From Oleiphilus messinensis (GTDB lineage Bacteria; Pseudomonadota; Gammaproteobacteria; Pseudomonadales; Oleiphilaceae): 64,000 nt of DNA. The notes beneath the pieces are model-generated. The model was not told the DNA's origin, made no database searches, and worked only from the letters and a program-made list of their open reading frames with translations. Both the position numbers and the translations under genes were made by a program. How positions within the stretch are numbered: position 1 is the first letter of the stretch; every line of letters starts with the position of its first letter. Location of the stretch: NCBI RefSeq assembly GCF_002162375.1, contig NZ_CP021425.1, positions 372,001 through 436,000 of the forward strand, in the 5' to 3' direction. Positions 62,614 through 64,000 of this stretch are shown piece by piece.

Positions 62614-63876
62614 ATGAGAGAATATATGGCTCTGAGTGATGTAGTACAGAGTGTTATTCGATTTCGTCAATCTGAGCCTCGCAGGACAACTGCGTGGCGG
62701 GCCGAGACTGAATTGACCCCGTTCTTCCAACCGATAATCGATATCAGCAAGGGCTGTGTTGCCGGCTACGAGGCGCTGGCGCGTAAACGGGATGCCAACG
62801 GTCAGTACGTGTCTGCAGGGGCATTGTTCTGTAATCCGACGATTGATAAAGAGCACATTCTGGCTCTGGACCGTCAGGTCCGCCGCAAAGCCATGGAAAA
62901 AGCACGGGATATGCCGGCCGATTGTTTTTTGGCGGTGAACATTTCCCCAGAGTGGATGCGCTTAGTGAGCCAACATGGTGCACTGCCGACCATTAATATG
63001 GCAGAGGAGCTGGGAATTAACCCTGCTCAGGTATTAGTGGAGTTTACGGAGTCAAAAGGTGATGAGCGGGTTTTGGAAGCCTGTGCCAAACGCTATCGTG
63101 CCGCTGGCATGCGTATCGCCATCGACGACTTTGGTGCCGGTTATTCCCAGCTGGATCGTATTATCGCCATGGAACCGGATCTGATCAAACTGGACATGCG
63201 CCTGTTTAAAAAGGCGATGCAAGGTGGCGTGACCAATGAAGTTGTGCAGTCTGTTGCCTATCTGGCGGAACGTACGGGTAGCCAGATTATTTGTGAAGGG
63301 GTTGAAACCGAAGAAGAGTTTTTCTTCGCGATGGAGTGTGGGGCTCGTTTTATCCAGGGGTTCCTGTTTCACCCTGCGTTGCCCGAGTTCCTTGATCCGT
63401 ACGAGCCTCAATCCAAAGTGGGGTTATTGCTGGACCGTTTTGTAAATCACAAGATTGATGAAGAAGAGCTGCACGTCAATTATCTCAAAGGTATGGAGTC
63501 TTTGGCCTCCCGGTTAAAGCAAACCGTCTTGAAGGATGAGCGGTTCTTCGAGCACTTGCCGGATGCGCCTGATGGCTTTTTGCGGTTCTATCTGTGCGAT
63601 TATTCCGGTGTGCAAATTTCCCCGAATTATGAGTGGCAAGGCTTGTCCCGCCGCTCCGGCATGTGGATGGCAAACTATGAAAGCCAGGGCCACAATTGGG
63701 CGTTTCGTCCTTACTTCTATCAAATGTTGGCGACCGAGCGGCTGACCCACCGTGAAATGGTGTACTCCCGTCCCTATCAAGACCGTGCTACCGGAGCTAT
63801 GTGCCAAACTGTGGGGTGCCATCTTGATTTCGAACGCATCCTGTTTCTGGATATCCGCTACCCGATGCCAGGCTGA
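62614..63876 (+). CDS. EAL-domain c-di-GMP phosphodiesterase with YkuI-type C-terminal domain
   Basis: The 420-residue protein has an EAL domain with catalytic residues in place: Glu53 (YEALAR), Asn109 (AVNISPEW), Glu143 (VEFTES) and Asp171-Asp172 (IDDFGAGYSQL), plus ICEGVET. The C-terminal 140 residues (FLRFYLCDYSGVQISPNY, GHNWAFRPYF) fit the PAS-like YkuI_C domain. There is no membrane helix. It should hydrolyse c-di-GMP, with the C-terminal domain sensing an unknown ligand. The start may be the ATG 12 bases downstream (62626). Confidence 0.9.
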   Translation: MREYMALSDVVQSVIRFRQSEPRRTTAWRAETELTPFFQPIIDISKGCVAGYEALARKRDANGQYVSAGALFCNPTIDKEHILALDRQVRRKAMEKARDMPADCFLAVNISPEWMRLVSQHGALPTINMAEELGINPAQVLVEFTESKGDERVLEACAKRYRAAGMRIAIDDFGAGYSQLDRIIAMEPDLIKLDMRLFKKAMQGGVTNEVVQSVAYLAERTGSQIICEGVETEEEFFFAMECGARFIQGFLFHPALPEFLDPYEPQSKVGLLLDRFVNHKIDEEELHVNYLKGMESLASRLKQTVLKDERFFEHLPDAPDGFLRFYLCDYSGVQISPNYEWQGLSRRSGMWMANYESQGHNWAFRPYFYQMLATERLTHREMVYSRPYQDRATGAMCQTVGCHLDFERILFLDIRYPMPG

Positions 63877-63975
63877 TTCAGGCCACTGAAAGCCGCCCAG
63901 TCCGAGACAGCCTGTATTTCAAGCGGATGTCATGTACACTAGCGCCAAATTATCCGGTTTAAGTGTAGGTGTGAA

Positions 63976-64000
63976 ATGCAGGATCAAGTCGACGTTGTGG
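63976..64000 (+). CDS. Start of a probable FAD-dependent monooxygenase (UbiH-like), cut by window edge
   Basis: Only eight codons are visible (MQDQVDVV). The DVV ending resembles the first strand of the FAD-binding fold of UbiH/VisC hydroxylases. This is a weak clue based on a very short sequence. Confidence 0.3.

Overview
The window looks like a chromosomal segment of a marine-type gammaproteobacterium of the broad Pseudomonas / Marinobacter / Oceanospirillales kind; this is inferred from gene content and gene order, not from any rRNA. Three conserved gammaproteobacterial blocks are present: pckA next to the yrfG-hslR-hslO heat-shock/redox operon; ftsY-ftsE-ftsX-rpoH with rsmD and mutM nearby; and the Pseudomonas-like series rho, ubiD, hemY-hemX-hemD-hemC, algR, algZ, argH, cyaA, lptM, lysA, dapF, DUF484, yigB-type HAD. 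Most of the DNA is therefore ordinary core genome.

Layout. 1-281: start of an acyl-CoA ligase (minus). 518-4615: pckA, hslO, hslR, yrfG (all minus), with a 267-bp palindromic MITE-like element inserted between hslR and hslO. 4839-10802: cysQ, a small exported protein, mutM, a lone HyuA-type hydantoinase, a degenerate GGDEF protein and rsmD. 11029-16840: ftsY, ftsEX, rpoH, and a tartronate-semialdehyde reductase / hydroxypyruvate isomerase pair. 17036-19624: an OmpR/histidine-kinase pair and a small coiled-coil protein. 19625-22704: an AT-rich accessory patch with a structured, terminator-ended non-coding stretch, an array of seven 20-bp-phased TAAG repeats, a Fic protein, a small coupled ORF and a decayed IS256-type transposase. 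22705-25500: greB, a secreted protein, a stand-alone integrase core-binding domain, an acyl-CoA-binding protein and a DUF4442 hotdog protein. 25520-28450: the kinase/regulator pair of the 'proteobacterial dedicated sortase' type, with no sortase beside it. 28501-31024: moaB-moeA-moaD-moaE. 31763-35605: rho, ubiD and a 2Fe-2S flavoreductase. 35695-41923: haem operon plus algR/algZ. 42186-53926: argH, a PAS-GGDEF-EAL protein, cyaA, lptM, lysA, dapF, DUF484 and a HAD phosphatase, without the xerC usually found there. 54047-64000: an active-looking GGDEF protein, a lipoprotein, a polyprenol-sugar-like glycosylation cluster (DUF547, GT2, outer membrane protein, CxxC protein, divergent GT-C), a membrane protein and hydrolase pair, an EAL-YkuI_C protein and the first codons of a probable flavoprotein.

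Cyclic-di-GMP proteins are frequent (four genes), two of them with damaged catalytic motifs. The strongest candidates for undescribed biology are the phased repeat array in front of the Fic gene, the three-stem palindromic element inside the hslR-hslO operon, the orphan sortase-type two-component pair, and the lipid-linked sugar cluster near 56.5-61.2 kb. No tRNA, rRNA, CRISPR array or prophage was seen.
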